Positions 46,160-55,270 are shown, counted from the stretch's first letter. The stretch: 64,000 nucleotides of DNA from Acidithiobacillus_B sp049965315 (GCF_049965315.1 NZ_JBMFWL010000001.1:84513-148512), one strand, 5' to 3'. The notes: generated by a model not told the origin, from the letters alone. Program-made: numbers and translations.

Positions 46160-46189
46160 CAACGAGAAAAGGGAGGCCAAGCCTCCCTT
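46160..46189 (-). terminator. Terminator downstream of erpA
   Basis: Perfect stem AAGGGAGGC (46169-46177) with GCCTCCCTT (46181-46189) around a 3-base loop. On the minus strand it is followed by TTTTCTC. It lies between erpA and gltA, so erpA is probably a separate transcript. Confidence 0.85.
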
Positions 46190-46256
46190 CTTCCCTGCGC
46201 TTCCGACCCTGGATCGCTAGCCTGCGGCGCCCTTGATCGATCGCTTGCGGGCTGGA

Positions 46257-46628
46257 TCAGGCCGAAAAGGACGACCCGCAGCCACAGGTGGTCGTGGCAT
46301 TGGGATTTTTGATCACGAACTGGGCGCCTTCCAGACCTTCGCTGTAGTCGATCTCGGCACCCACCAGATACTGGTAGCTCATGGGATCCACCAGCAGCGT
46401 CACACCGTACTGCTCGACCTCGGTGTCACCCTCGTTGACGTTCTCGTCAAAGGTGAAGCCGTACTGGAAGCCGGAACAACCGCCGCCCGTCACAAAAACG
46501 CGCAGTTTGAGGTCATCACTGCCTTCCTCGGCGATGAGGGATTTGATCTTCTCCGCCGCATTGGTCGTCAGGGTCATGACGCTGGGGATGGATTCAACGG
46601 GGGACAGGGCTTCTGTTGCAGTGCTCAT
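46257..46628 (-). CDS. erpA: Iron-sulfur cluster insertion protein ErpA
   Basis: A-type carrier that hands iron-sulfur clusters to target enzymes. The core (about residues 20-123) has FVTGGGCSGFQYGFTFDENVNEGD and the C-terminal TTCGCGSSFSA, giving the three conserved cysteines. ATG 46628, with GGAG eight bases upstream, gives about 123 residues; an internal ATG at 46577 would start nearer the core. The window holds several iron-sulfur clients or helpers (MutY, the HdrD-like protein, GrxD, BolA). Confidence 0.94.
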   Translation of the reverse strand: MSTATEALSPVESIPSVMTLTTNAAEKIKSLIAEEGSDDLKLRVFVTGGGCSGFQYGFTFDENVNEGDTEVEQYGVTLLVDPMSYQYLVGAEIDYSEGLEGAQFVIKNPNATTTCGCGSSFSA

Positions 46629-46766
46629 CTTATTCGCTCCATCGCGCCATGCGGCGCACAAGTCAGTGGATACCCGACAATTTTGCTCGCTTTACGGCTT
46701 CCCAGTCAAGACAAGGGACAAGCCCCAGCCCGCGGCCGGGCAACACCGGGGGTGCCGTCGAGGGGG

Positions 46767-47354
46767 TTACCCGAGATCGCCGGATAAGGACCGTCGTACC
46801 GCATCCGCCAGGGCCACCTCGCAACGATAGTCGGCATGGTCGATCCCCATCCGGACGGGCGCCCCCGCAGCCACGGCCCTTCGCTCTCCGGCCCGCAACT
46901 CGAAGCGAAGGAAATGCACCGTAGACGTTTTCTCGTCGGTAGCCCGGGGCAAATCCTCATCCGCAATGGCGAAGAGGCGTTCCCCATCACCCACCCGCAC
47001 CCACACCCGGTCCTCAATGCCCACCAGTTCGCGGCAACGGCGCAGACGCTCTTCCCGGTTGGCATATTCGAGCATGAAGGTAGCCTTCCAATTGCTGCCG
47101 TCGGGGATGAGGGGATTGTAGACCGCCAGCTCCTCGTCGATGGCTGCCGCCGCAAAGATCTTTTCGGCGCGCAACATCTCCTGGACCTGATACTGGATGG
47201 TGAGGCGATCCTCGAAATACAGGCTTGCGTGGTCACCGATGGCAACCCGCCTGTCCTTTTTATGGGCCATGATCCGGGCGCGAAACCGGGGCCGCGCCTC
47301 GGCATAGGCCTCCAGGGTCATGAGGTCCCTACGATGCAACTTTTCCATGCTCAC
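46767..47354 (-). CDS. DUF3501 family protein
   Basis: A 195-residue soluble protein with the DUF3501 pattern: HRRDLMTLEAYAEARPRFR at the start, VAIGDHASLYFEDRLTIQYQVQEML, YNPLIPDGSNWKATFMLEY and a C-terminal GAPVRMGIDHADYRCE. Its function is unknown. It overlaps the HdrD-like gene by about 20 bp and ends the rubrerythrin - HdrD-like - DUF3501 cluster, which recurs in Betaproteobacteria and suggests an oxidative-stress or electron-transfer role. Confidence 0.9.
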   Translation of the reverse strand: MSMEKLHRRDLMTLEAYAEARPRFRARIMAHKKDRRVAIGDHASLYFEDRLTIQYQVQEMLRAEKIFAAAAIDEELAVYNPLIPDGSNWKATFMLEYANREERLRRCRELVGIEDRVWVRVGDGERLFAIADEDLPRATDEKTSTVHFLRFELRAGERRAVAAGAPVRMGIDHADYRCEVALADAVRRSLSGDLG

Positions 47355-48702
47355 CCTCCTTCAGCCCATAGGCATGGCGCAGCAAGGTCCAGGGACTTTC
47401 CGGATCGGCAGCCCCTGCCCCCAGAAGTTCGCGGATTTGTTCCGCCGCGAGGGGGCAGTCGCTGCCCCAGTGCTGGGGTTCCGCTGCGGCGACTTGCTGG
47501 GCCACGGGCCGACCGATGCGGCATGCCGCCTCGTGAAACTCGGCCTTCACCGTATAGGTGCCATCGTGGCCCGAACAGCGCTCGACGACCTGTATCTCGC
47601 AGCCCGGCACCAAGGACAGGACCTCCCGCGCGCGTTGACCGATATTCTGCACTCGTTGGTGGCAGGCGGCATGATGCACCACCTTGCCCAAGGAGTTTTT
47701 GAAATCGGTCTTGAGCAGGCCCTCGCGGTGACGCTGGGAGAGGTACTCCATGGGATCGAAGATGCGCTCCCTGATCCGCTGCACGTCCTCATCGTCCGGG
47801 AAAAGCAAAGGCAACTCTTGCTTGAACATGAGCACGCAGGAAGGAACGGGGGCGACGATATCGTAGCCGGCATCCACCATCTTCAGCAGGGGCGGCACAT
47901 TGGCGGCCTTGGCCCGCGCCACCGCCTCCAGGTCCCCCAGTTCGAGCTTGGGCATGCCGCAGCAGTGCTCCTCGGGCACGAGGCGCAGCTCGATGTCGTT
48001 GTGCGCGTAGACTGCCACCAGGTCGTCCAAAAGATCCGGAGCGTTACGATTGCCGTAGCAGGTGGCGAAGAGGGCCACCTTGCCGCGCGTGCGCTCGCCG
48101 GCGCGGGGCGGGACCGGAATCGCCGCTCGCTGCGCCAGACGTTGACGGGCCGTTTCGCTATGAAACTCCGGCAATGGCGCATCCTTGCTGATGCCAAAGC
48201 CGCGCTCCAGCGCGGCACGCACCTTGGGGCTGCGATTCAGGTGGTTTACGACGTCGACGAGCACCGGGATACCGGCGATGCGGCCGACGAGATCCGTAGA
48301 GGTGAGGACCCTGTCCCGCAGCGTGGCGCCATTTTCCCGGAAATTGACCGCTTTGGCACGCAGCATGAGATGGGGGAAATCGACATTCCACTCATGGGGC
48401 GGTACGTAGGGGCACTTGGTCATGAAGCAAAGGTCACAGAGATAGCACTGCTCCACCACCTTGGGATAGTCCGCTCTGGAAACGCTATCGGGCTCCATGG
48501 TGGGGGAGTTGTCGATGAGATCGAAAAGGGTGGGGAAGGACTGGCAAAGACTGACGCAACGGCGGCAGTTGTGACAAATCTCGAAAACCCGGTCCATCTC
48601 CTTCTCCAGCGCCCCGGCGTCGTAAAAATCGGGGGATCGCCAGTCGATGGGGTGACGGAAAGGGGCTTTGCCATTACGGGGGACGGACGGTTCCGATGCC
48701 AT
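47329..48702 (-). CDS. HdrD/GlpC-like iron-sulfur heterodisulfide-reductase-related protein
   Basis: About 457 residues. Two ferredoxin-type [4Fe-4S] motifs are near the N-terminus (ICHNCRRCVSLCQ and CYLCDLCFMTKCP). The C-terminal half has CCG-type cysteine-rich segments (EEHCCGMPKLELGD; the second is degenerate, VVERCSGHDGTY). This resembles GlpC and HdrD, which pass electrons without flavin. ATG 48702 has GGGAG six bases upstream; a start at 48723 would add seven residues. Its substrate is unknown; it lies between rubrerythrin and DUF3501. Confidence 0.87.
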   Translation of the reverse strand: MASEPSVPRNGKAPFRHPIDWRSPDFYDAGALEKEMDRVFEICHNCRRCVSLCQSFPTLFDLIDNSPTMEPDSVSRADYPKVVEQCYLCDLCFMTKCPYVPPHEWNVDFPHLMLRAKAVNFRENGATLRDRVLTSTDLVGRIAGIPVLVDVVNHLNRSPKVRAALERGFGISKDAPLPEFHSETARQRLAQRAAIPVPPRAGERTRGKVALFATCYGNRNAPDLLDDLVAVYAHNDIELRLVPEEHCCGMPKLELGDLEAVARAKAANVPPLLKMVDAGYDIVAPVPSCVLMFKQELPLLFPDDEDVQRIRERIFDPMEYLSQRHREGLLKTDFKNSLGKVVHHAACHQRVQNIGQRAREVLSLVPGCEIQVVERCSGHDGTYTVKAEFHEAACRIGRPVAQQVAAAEPQHWGSDCPLAAEQIRELLGAGAADPESPWTLLRHAYGLKEGEHGKVAS

Positions 48703-48777
48703 AAATGCTCCCTTGGGCAGCAAAGGAGGAAGCCGCGGTGCGGCTCCTCCGGGACAAGGAGATAAGGGTTAGCTCCC

Positions 48778-49194
48778 TTAGCCCAGTTCGTTCAAGGCCC
48801 TCTGGAAGCGATTGGCGTGGGAACGCTCGGCCTTGGCCAGGGTCTCGAACCAGTCGGCGATCTCGTCGAAGCCTTCCTCCCGGGCGGTCTTGGCCATGCC
48901 GGGGTACATATCGCTGTATTCGTATGTTTCGCCGGCAATGGAGCTTTTCAGGTTGGCTTGGGTGCCGCCGATGGGCTCGCCGGTGGCCGGATCGCCCACC
49001 GGCTCCAGATACTCCAGATGACCGAAGGCATGGCCGGTTTCCCCCTCGGCCGTGGAACGGAACACCGCGGAAACGTCGTTATAACCCTCCACATCCGCCT
49101 TGGAGGCGAAGTAGAGGTAACGGCGGTTGGCCATGGACTCGCCGTGAAAGGCTTCCTTGAGGTTTTCTGCAGTCTTACTGTTCTTGAGTTCCAT
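48778..49194 (-). CDS. Rubrerythrin, short form without rubredoxin domain
   Basis: A 138-residue di-iron protein that reduces peroxide. Iron ligands are in the helices ENLKEAFHGESMANRRY, AEGETGHAFGHLEYL, IAGETYEYSDMYPGMA and KAERSHANRF. The C-terminal rubredoxin-like Cys4 domain of classical rubrerythrin is absent, as in sulerythrin-type forms, so the electron donor must be another protein; the HdrD-like gene 75 bp downstream is a candidate. AGGA lies upstream of ATG 49194. Confidence 0.92.
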   Translation of the reverse strand: MELKNSKTAENLKEAFHGESMANRRYLYFASKADVEGYNDVSAVFRSTAEGETGHAFGHLEYLEPVGDPATGEPIGGTQANLKSSIAGETYEYSDMYPGMAKTAREEGFDEIADWFETLAKAERSHANRFQRALNELG

Positions 49195-49236
49195 TGAAAT
49201 TTCCTCCATGGATACATGCCCAGTGCAAGATGACTA

Positions 49237-49285
49237 TCTAATATAAGTCTAATATTAGATCTAGTAAGATTAGACACCATCTAAG
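49237..49285 (-). promoter_or_regulatory. TCTAAT repeat operator upstream of rubrerythrin
   Basis: TCTAAT occurs at 49237 and 49248, ATTAGA at 49254 and 49269, and a partial TCTAA at 49280. Together TCTAATATTAGA (49248-49259) is a perfect 12-bp palindrome. The cluster lies 40-90 bp before the rubrerythrin ATG in an AT-rich island unlike the GC-rich surroundings. It is probably the promoter/operator of the rubrerythrin cluster; the regulator is unknown. The rest of the gap 49286-49552 holds nothing I can identify. Confidence 0.5.
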
Positions 49286-49552
49286 GAGTTGTCAAGGGCG
49301 CACTCGCTCCGGTTTTTCACCGGATCTCCCCCGGATGGCCGCCGGCCAGGCTGACGAGCAAGGCCGAAAAGCTTCCGCCCGGGTGGATAGTTGGCCAAAA
49401 TGGCAGCGGCGAGGAACGGGGAGATTTGCGGGTGTCTTTCGCTGCATCCGCTTGGCACGGCTGGCGGGAAAGCGCCGGGCGTGATCTCCGGAGCCCGCGA
49501 AGATGGCTTGGCGGGCATGACGGGATTGGGGGAAAGCGCCGCTGCGGCAGGC

Positions 49553-50026
49553 CTAGTCCATGTCCGCGCGCGTCGGCGCAAAATAGACGGCCGCCACCCG
49601 CGCCGCCACCAAGACCGCCAGCAGAACCGCAATGGCAAGGATCTCGGGGGGCTCCATGCGGTGAGCGTAGAGGCCGATGAAGATCTCCCGCAAGACGAAG
49701 ACGATGGCCACTTCGGAGAGCACCCGCAGGCGAATGCGATGAAATTCCAGATAATCGGTGAAGGTGCGGAAGAGTTCGATGAGCACGAAGACCGAGAGCA
49801 CATCGGTGACGAGGCTTTGCACCGCCGCCTCCTGACGCAGGGCCAGGGCCGTCGCCCAGACATCCAGGACCAGCCCCGCCACCGCGGCCAAAAGGGTAAG
49901 GAGCATGACGAAGATCAGCGCGATGACGATGAGATCCAGGATCTTGCCGTAAAAACGCAGGATCCGGCCGCGGGCCCCCGCCAAGAGGGCACCGGGGAGC
50001 AATTCGTCGTCCTGCCCCTCAGCCAC
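49553..50026 (-). CDS. PsiE-like membrane protein
   Basis: About 157 residues with four predicted membrane segments, matching the phosphate-starvation-inducible PsiE family: LVTDVLSVFVLIELFRTFTDYLEFHRIRL and LREIFIGLYAHRMEPPEILA. The function of PsiE is not known. GTG 50026 overlaps the end of the E2-E3 gene by 8 bp, so it is the last gene of the pyruvate dehydrogenase transcript; an in-frame ATG at 50050 is deeper inside that gene. Confidence 0.8.
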   Translation of the reverse strand: MAEGQDDELLPGALLAGARGRILRFYGKILDLIVIALIFVMLLTLLAAVAGLVLDVWATALALRQEAAVQSLVTDVLSVFVLIELFRTFTDYLEFHRIRLRVLSEVAIVFVLREIFIGLYAHRMEPPEILAIAVLLAVLVAARVAAVYFAPTRADMD

Positions 50027-52991
50027 TCTGCCCCGCCGCCCGCGCCGCACGCCGCAGCCGCGAAAGCAGGCGCCGCGCCATCTCCCCGAAGAGTTCCGTC
50101 TGGGTGGGGTGGGGATGGATGGCGGTGGCCACCTGCTCCAGGGTCAGACCGGCGCTGACCATCATCACCGCCTCGCCCACCAGAGTGTCGGCGTGATCCG
50201 CCAGGAAATGCACGCCGACGATGCGATGGCTGGCCTTGTCGGCAACCACCTTGATGAAACCGTCGGTCTCTCCCGTCATCATGGCCTTGGCGTCGATGCT
50301 CATGGGCGCCTTCACCTCCGCCGCATCCATGCCCGCCGCCTTGGCCTGCTCCACCGAGAGCCCCACAAAGGCGCACTGGGGCCGGGTGAAGGTCACCCCG
50401 CAATCCCTGGCGGCATCATAACGCGCCCCATGGCCAAGGAGATTGGCCGCCGCCACGCGCCCCTGCTGCCCAGCGGTATGGGCCAGCATGTAGCCGCCGA
50501 TGACATCGCCCACGGCATAGATGTGGGGCAGATTGCTGCGGCAGCGCTCGTCCACGGCGATGACGCCGCGCTCTCCGAGGGCTACGCCCGCCGCCGCGAG
50601 ATGGAGGGCGCTGGTGTCCGGGCGCTTGCCGGTGGCTACCAGGACGAGGTCGCAGTCGTACTGCTGGTCGCCGCCCGCGTCCTGATAATGCACCTGCATG
50701 GCGCCGCGCTGACCAGCCATGGACTGCACCCGCACCCCCGTCTGCACGGCTAGGCGCGGGCTGTTTTTGGCCAGGGCCTTCATGAGCTGGTCGGCCACTT
50801 CCGGCTCCATCTCCGCCACCGGGCGCGGCAGGGCCTCCAGCACCCGCACCTCGGCGCCAAAGTCATGGAACATCTGCGCCATCTCCATGCCGATGGCGCC
50901 GGCGCCGATGACGCACAAGCGCCGGGGCGGCTCCGGCAGTTCCCAGACCGTATCGGAGGTGACCGCCCCACCGGCGGTCAGGGCCTCCTGGACGCCCGGG
51001 ATGGGGGGCACGAAGGCCGGCGCGCCGGTGGCGATGACGCAGGCGGCAAAGCTCAGGGTCCGGGCGTCCTTGCCGGTGATCTCCACGCTGTGGGGGCCGG
51101 TGAAGCGGGCAAGGCCTTCCAGGACCTGGACCTTCATGCCTTGGTCCGTCTTGAGGGCCATCTCGCCGCGGGTCTGGAGGATGCCGCGGCGATGCTTTTC
51201 CAATTGCGCCCAGTCCAGTTGCGGCGTTCCCATCTGAATGCCCATCTCCGCGTCATGGGCGCGATCGCGGATGCGGTCCGCCGCCGCCCGCCAGGCCTTG
51301 GAGGGGATGCAGCCGCGCCACAGGCACTCGCCGCCGGGGAAGGGGGCATTGTTGACCATGGCCACCTTGATCCCGTTCTCCGCCAGTTCGCGGGCGCAGT
51401 CTTCGCCGCCGGGACCGCCGCCGATGACCAGCACCTGCACGTCGTAATCCCCGGCGGGGATGGCGGGAGCGCCGCTGCCGCCCAGCCAGCTTTCGGGGTT
51501 TTCCATGACCTTTTTGAGCCGCGTCAAAAAGGCCGCGGCCTCGGCGCCGTTGACCACGCGATGATCGGCGGTGATGGTGATGGGCATGCCCTCGGGGCCG
51601 TTGGCGGCGATGGCGATGATGGCCGCGGTGCCCGGCGTGACGATGGCATCAAAGTGTTCGACGCCGTACATGCCCATATTGGAGATGGTAAAGGTCGGGT
51701 GGGCGTACTCATCGGGGCTGAGGCGCCGTTTGCGCGCCTTTTCCACGAGTTTGCTCCACTGCTCCTGCAGCCCCTCCACATCCTGTTGCTCGACCCCGCG
51801 CAGGACCGGAACCACCAGCCCGCCGTCGTCGGTGGTGGCGGCAATGCCGATGTCATGCCGACTCCGCTCGACAATGCGGTCGGTGGGCTGATAGGCGGCA
51901 TTCACCAGGGGGTGCTGGCGCAAGGCCTCGGAGGCGGCCTTGGCAATGGCCACGGTCACGGAGACCTTGCGCGCCTTGGCCGCGCGCATGAGCGCCTCCG
52001 GCCGCACCTTCACGGTGACATGGAAGGTGGGCATGCTGAGGGATGCGGTCATGGCGTGGCTGATGGCCTTTTCGATGGCCGTCATGGGCCGGCCCTCGCC
52101 GGGCACCGACGGCTCTGCGCCACGTTGTTGCACCGGTGCGGCGGCGCCCGCCGCAGTACTGGCGGCCAGCACGTCGGCGGCAATGATGACTCCGGCGGGC
52201 CCGCTGCCGGCCACGGCATTGAGATCCACGCCCAGGGCCGGCGCCAGACTGCGGGCATAAGGGCTGGCGGCCCCCTGCTGCGGCCGCGCCGCCGGGACGC
52301 CGGCCATCGGGAAGGCCGGCGACACCGCACCCACCGGCTGGGCCGCCGGACTGGCGGAAGCCTGCGCTAGGGGCTGCCCGCCCGGGCGGGGGGCGCTATC
52401 CCGGCGTACCTGCTCGGGGCTTTCCACCAGCCAGGCGATGGGCTCGCCCACCGGGACCACGCTATCCAGGGCCACCAGCGGACCCGACAGGAAACCCTCG
52501 CGGAAAATCTCCACATCCATGATGGCCTTGTCCGTCTCGATGGTGGCCACCACGTCCCCGCGCGCGATCCGCTCGCCCGGCTGCTTTTCCCAGGAGACGA
52601 GGACGCCTTCCGTCATGGTATCGGTGAGCTGCGGCATTTTGATGGGGATACCGGCGGGCGCTGTCGCGGTAGGCGCAACCGGCGCTTCCGGCGCAGCGGC
52701 CGGCAGCGTGGGGCCGCCTTTCCCCGGTGCTACCGCTGCGGTCCCCGCTTCCTCCAGCAAATAGCCCATCGCTCCGCCCACGGGGATGACGCTGTCCACC
52801 GCCGCCAGGGGTTCTGCCAAATAGCCGGCGCGGAAGACCTCCACATCCATGATGGCCTTGTCCGTTTCGATGGTGGCGACCACATCGCCCCGCTCCACCC
52901 GATCGCCGGGCTGCTTTTCCCAGGAGACGAGGACCCCCTCGGTCATCGTGTCGGAAAGTTGGGGCATCTTGATGACGTAAGGTTCAGCCAT
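50019..52991 (-). CDS. Fused pyruvate dehydrogenase E2-E3 (acetyltransferase + dihydrolipoamide dehydrogenase)
   Basis: One 990-residue chain joins two subunits that are usually separate. Two lipoyl domains carry the lipoyl lysines in IETDKAIMDV at residues 45 and 155, exactly 110 residues apart. A peripheral subunit-binding segment follows (about 240-280, SPYARSLAPALGVDL), then the E2 catalytic domain with ITADHRVVNGAEAA (catalytic His near 477; the usual DG after the His motif is NG here). From about 528 comes a full E3: GGGPGGEDCAREL, redox pair GGECLWRGCIPSK (about 555-560), NAD site VIGAGAIGMEMAQ, AVGDVIGG and the C-terminal His-Glu AIHPHPTQTELFGE. E1 subunits lie directly upstream. Confidence 0.93.
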   Translation of the reverse strand: MAEPYVIKMPQLSDTMTEGVLVSWEKQPGDRVERGDVVATIETDKAIMDVEVFRAGYLAEPLAAVDSVIPVGGAMGYLLEEAGTAAVAPGKGGPTLPAAAPEAPVAPTATAPAGIPIKMPQLTDTMTEGVLVSWEKQPGERIARGDVVATIETDKAIMDVEIFREGFLSGPLVALDSVVPVGEPIAWLVESPEQVRRDSAPRPGGQPLAQASASPAAQPVGAVSPAFPMAGVPAARPQQGAASPYARSLAPALGVDLNAVAGSGPAGVIIAADVLAASTAAGAAAPVQQRGAEPSVPGEGRPMTAIEKAISHAMTASLSMPTFHVTVKVRPEALMRAAKARKVSVTVAIAKAASEALRQHPLVNAAYQPTDRIVERSRHDIGIAATTDDGGLVVPVLRGVEQQDVEGLQEQWSKLVEKARKRRLSPDEYAHPTFTISNMGMYGVEHFDAIVTPGTAAIIAIAANGPEGMPITITADHRVVNGAEAAAFLTRLKKVMENPESWLGGSGAPAIPAGDYDVQVLVIGGGPGGEDCARELAENGIKVAMVNNAPFPGGECLWRGCIPSKAWRAAADRIRDRAHDAEMGIQMGTPQLDWAQLEKHRRGILQTRGEMALKTDQGMKVQVLEGLARFTGPHSVEITGKDARTLSFAACVIATGAPAFVPPIPGVQEALTAGGAVTSDTVWELPEPPRRLCVIGAGAIGMEMAQMFHDFGAEVRVLEALPRPVAEMEPEVADQLMKALAKNSPRLAVQTGVRVQSMAGQRGAMQVHYQDAGGDQQYDCDLVLVATGKRPDTSALHLAAAGVALGERGVIAVDERCRSNLPHIYAVGDVIGGYMLAHTAGQQGRVAAANLLGHGARYDAARDCGVTFTRPQCAFVGLSVEQAKAAGMDAAEVKAPMSIDAKAMMTGETDGFIKVVADKASHRIVGVHFLADHADTLVGEAVMMVSAGLTLEQVATAIHPHPTQTELFGEMARRLLSRLRRAARAAGQSG

Positions 52992-53074
52992 GTTTCACCA
53001 TTTTTGCGAAGACGGAGAAGGAGCCGGGACCGGCAATCCCGGTGGAATCGTCGGCCGGCCTTGCTGGACGCGCA

Positions 53075-54055
53075 TTACTTGCCCAAGAGCTTCCGGACGG
53101 CAGCCACCACCTGGGCGGCATTGGGAATGGCCGCCTTTTCCAGCCGCCGGTTGTAGGGAATGGGGATATCCAGGGCATGGACCCGCAGGGGTGCCGCATC
53201 CAGATCGAAGAAGCATTCCTCGTTGAGGATGGCGATCACCTCGGAACCGACCCCCACCGGCGCCTCGTCCTCTTCCACCACGACGGCGCGATGGGTCTTG
53301 CGCACGCTGGCGGCGATACCGGCCCGGTCCATGGGCTTCAGGGCACGCAGGTCCACCACTTCGGCGTCGATAGCAAAATCCTTGGCCAGATAATCGGCAG
53401 CCTCCAGCGCCCAGCGCACGCTGATATTGTAGGCGAAGAGGGTCACATCCCGGCCCGGCCGCAGGACCTCCACCCCCTCCAGGGGGGTGAAGAATTCGGC
53501 GTCGGGCACCTCGCCCTTGAGGTTGTACATGCTCTCGTGCTCGATGATGACCACCGGATCGTCACAGCGCACGGCGCTCTTGAGCAGGCCGTAGGCATCG
53601 CGGGGCGTAGCCGGGGTAACCACCCGCAGACCGGCAATGCCCATGAAGACCTTCTCCATGCGCGCCGAGTGCTGCGCCCCCAGTTGATGGGCCGTGCCGC
53701 CGGGCACCCGCATCACGAAGGGACAACGAATGCGTCCGCCGGACATGAAATGGATCTTGGCGGCATTGTTCATGAGCTGATCCATGGCCAACCAGGAAAA
53801 GTTGACGCTCATGATCTCGACAATGGGCCGGCAGCCCAGCATGGCCGCCCCCACGCCGATACCGGTATAGCTGTTCTCGGAAATGGGGGTGTCGATCACC
53901 CGCTGGTCGCCATACTTGGCATACAAGCCCGTGGTCGCCTTGTAGGTGCCGCCCGCCACGCCGATGTCCTCCCCCATGGCAAAGACCAGGGGGTCCCGCG
54001 CCATCTCCTCGTCGTGGGCCCGCAGGATGGCCTGCCAATACATCATTTCTGCCAT
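53075..54055 (-). CDS. pdhB: Pyruvate dehydrogenase E1 component beta subunit
   Basis: Beta chain of the heterotetrameric thiamine-diphosphate-dependent E1. The 326-residue protein has VFAMGEDIGVAGGTYKATTGL with the catalytic Glu, RVIDTPISENSYTGIGVGAAM, GAQHSARMEKVFMGIAGLRVV and the C-terminal domain EVVDLRALKPMD. ATG 54055 overlaps pdhA by 13 bp and gives the normal length; the frame is open further upstream within pdhA. It ends 83 bp before the E2-E3 gene. Confidence 0.93.
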   Translation of the reverse strand: MAEMMYWQAILRAHDEEMARDPLVFAMGEDIGVAGGTYKATTGLYAKYGDQRVIDTPISENSYTGIGVGAAMLGCRPIVEIMSVNFSWLAMDQLMNNAAKIHFMSGGRIRCPFVMRVPGGTAHQLGAQHSARMEKVFMGIAGLRVVTPATPRDAYGLLKSAVRCDDPVVIIEHESMYNLKGEVPDAEFFTPLEGVEVLRPGRDVTLFAYNISVRWALEAADYLAKDFAIDAEVVDLRALKPMDRAGIAASVRKTHRAVVVEEDEAPVGVGSEVIAILNEECFFDLDAAPLRVHALDIPIPYNRRLEKAAIPNAAQVVAAVRKLLGK

Positions 54056-55029
54056 GGCGCACAGCCTCCTTCCACATATACATAACGTTCGATGTCTTCC
54101 AGTCGCGGTTCGGGGCTCTCGACGGCAAAACGCACGATCTCGTTTTCGATCTCCGCCTGGATGGCCTTGTCCATGGCCTGGAACTCGGCATCGGTGACGA
54201 CGCCCTGCTCCACCAATCGCGCCTTGTAGATGCCGATGGGATCGCGCAGGGCCCACTCCTCCACCTCTTCCCGGGAACGATAGGCGCCGGAGTCGGACAT
54301 GGAGTGGCCGCGCAGGCGGTAGGTCATGAGCTCCAGGAAGTACGGCTCGCGCTTTTCCCGCACGTGGCGCACCGCTGCCTCGGCGTGCTGCATCACCACG
54401 TCGATATCCTGCCCATCGCATTGGGCGGCCGCGATCTTGTAGGGCGCCACCCGCTTATATTGGTTGATCTCCACCGTCGCCCGCTCGATGGCCGTGCCGA
54501 TGCCATAGAGATTGTTTTCACACACGAAGAGCACCGGCAGCTTCCACAGGCTGGCCATGTTCATGGTTTCGTGGAAGGTACCCTGATTGTTGGCGCCGTC
54601 GCCCAGGAAGCAGATGGCGATCTCCTCCCCGCCCTGGAGCTGGATGGCCTTGGCGAAGCCCGCCGCCAAGGGAAAGGGCCCGCCCACCAGGGCATAGCCG
54701 CCCATGAAATGCACATCCGGATCGAAGAGGTGCATGGACCCGCCGCGCCCTTTGGAGCAGCCCGTTTCTTTGCCAAAAAGCTCGGCCATCAGCGCCTTGG
54801 GGTCCATGCCCGACTTCAGGGCATGGATATGGTCACGATAGCCGGTGACGACATAATCGGAACCGGGACGGGCCATTTCCAGCACCCCGATGGCGCAAGC
54901 CTCCTCACCGGGATAGAGATGTAAAAACCCGCCGATCTGGCGTTCGTGATAGGCCTCCGCGCAACGCTCCTCGAAGCGACGGGCAAAGAGCATCTCACGC
55001 AACAGGCGCTTCTGGTCCGTGGCGTCCAT
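54043..55029 (-). CDS. pdhA: Pyruvate dehydrogenase E1 component alpha subunit
   Basis: Alpha chain of E1 with the thiamine-diphosphate motif FLGDGANNQGTFHETMNMA and the regulatory-loop type sequence YRLRGHSMSDSGAYRSREE. About 328 residues. ATG 55029 has GGGAGGACC just upstream; in-frame starts further up (to 55122) lack a ribosome site and homology. First gene of the minus-strand pdhA-pdhB-E2E3-psiE operon. A branched-chain oxo-acid substrate cannot be excluded from sequence alone. Confidence 0.92.
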   Translation of the reverse strand: MDATDQKRLLREMLFARRFEERCAEAYHERQIGGFLHLYPGEEACAIGVLEMARPGSDYVVTGYRDHIHALKSGMDPKALMAELFGKETGCSKGRGGSMHLFDPDVHFMGGYALVGGPFPLAAGFAKAIQLQGGEEIAICFLGDGANNQGTFHETMNMASLWKLPVLFVCENNLYGIGTAIERATVEINQYKRVAPYKIAAAQCDGQDIDVVMQHAEAAVRHVREKREPYFLELMTYRLRGHSMSDSGAYRSREEVEEWALRDPIGIYKARLVEQGVVTDAEFQAMDKAIQAEIENEIVRFAVESPEPRLEDIERYVYVEGGCAPWQK

Positions 55030-55270
55030 GGTCCTCCCTGGGCAAAAGTTGGCCTGCATCCCTAGGGTGCAAACCTTTATGGTGGATGAAAAACCTGAGA
55101 ATGATGGCGTCATGGCGCGCATGCGTCAAGGGGACGGCCAGCCTCCCGCACCATCGGCGCGGTGCAGGAAGAAAAGTTCCAGGTGCGATTAAAGAGGTTT
55201 TGCAGGTGCCCCCGGTCGAAACCGGCAAACTCCCGCGCTCCGTCTCGGGACAATTTTTGAAGAAGATTTG

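Noticed and set aside
43812..46220. 802-codon plus-strand open frame across gshA and gltA
   Set aside because: Antisense to two conserved enzymes; no recognisable motif.
49440..49480. A TGGCACGG sequence as a further sigma54 promoter
   Set aside because: There is no GC at the required ten-base distance and no TTGC -12 box.
55030..55270. GlrR-like TGTC-N10-GACA sites before the lipase promoter
   Set aside because: Only partial half-sites with wrong spacing were found, so the activator for that promoter is left open.
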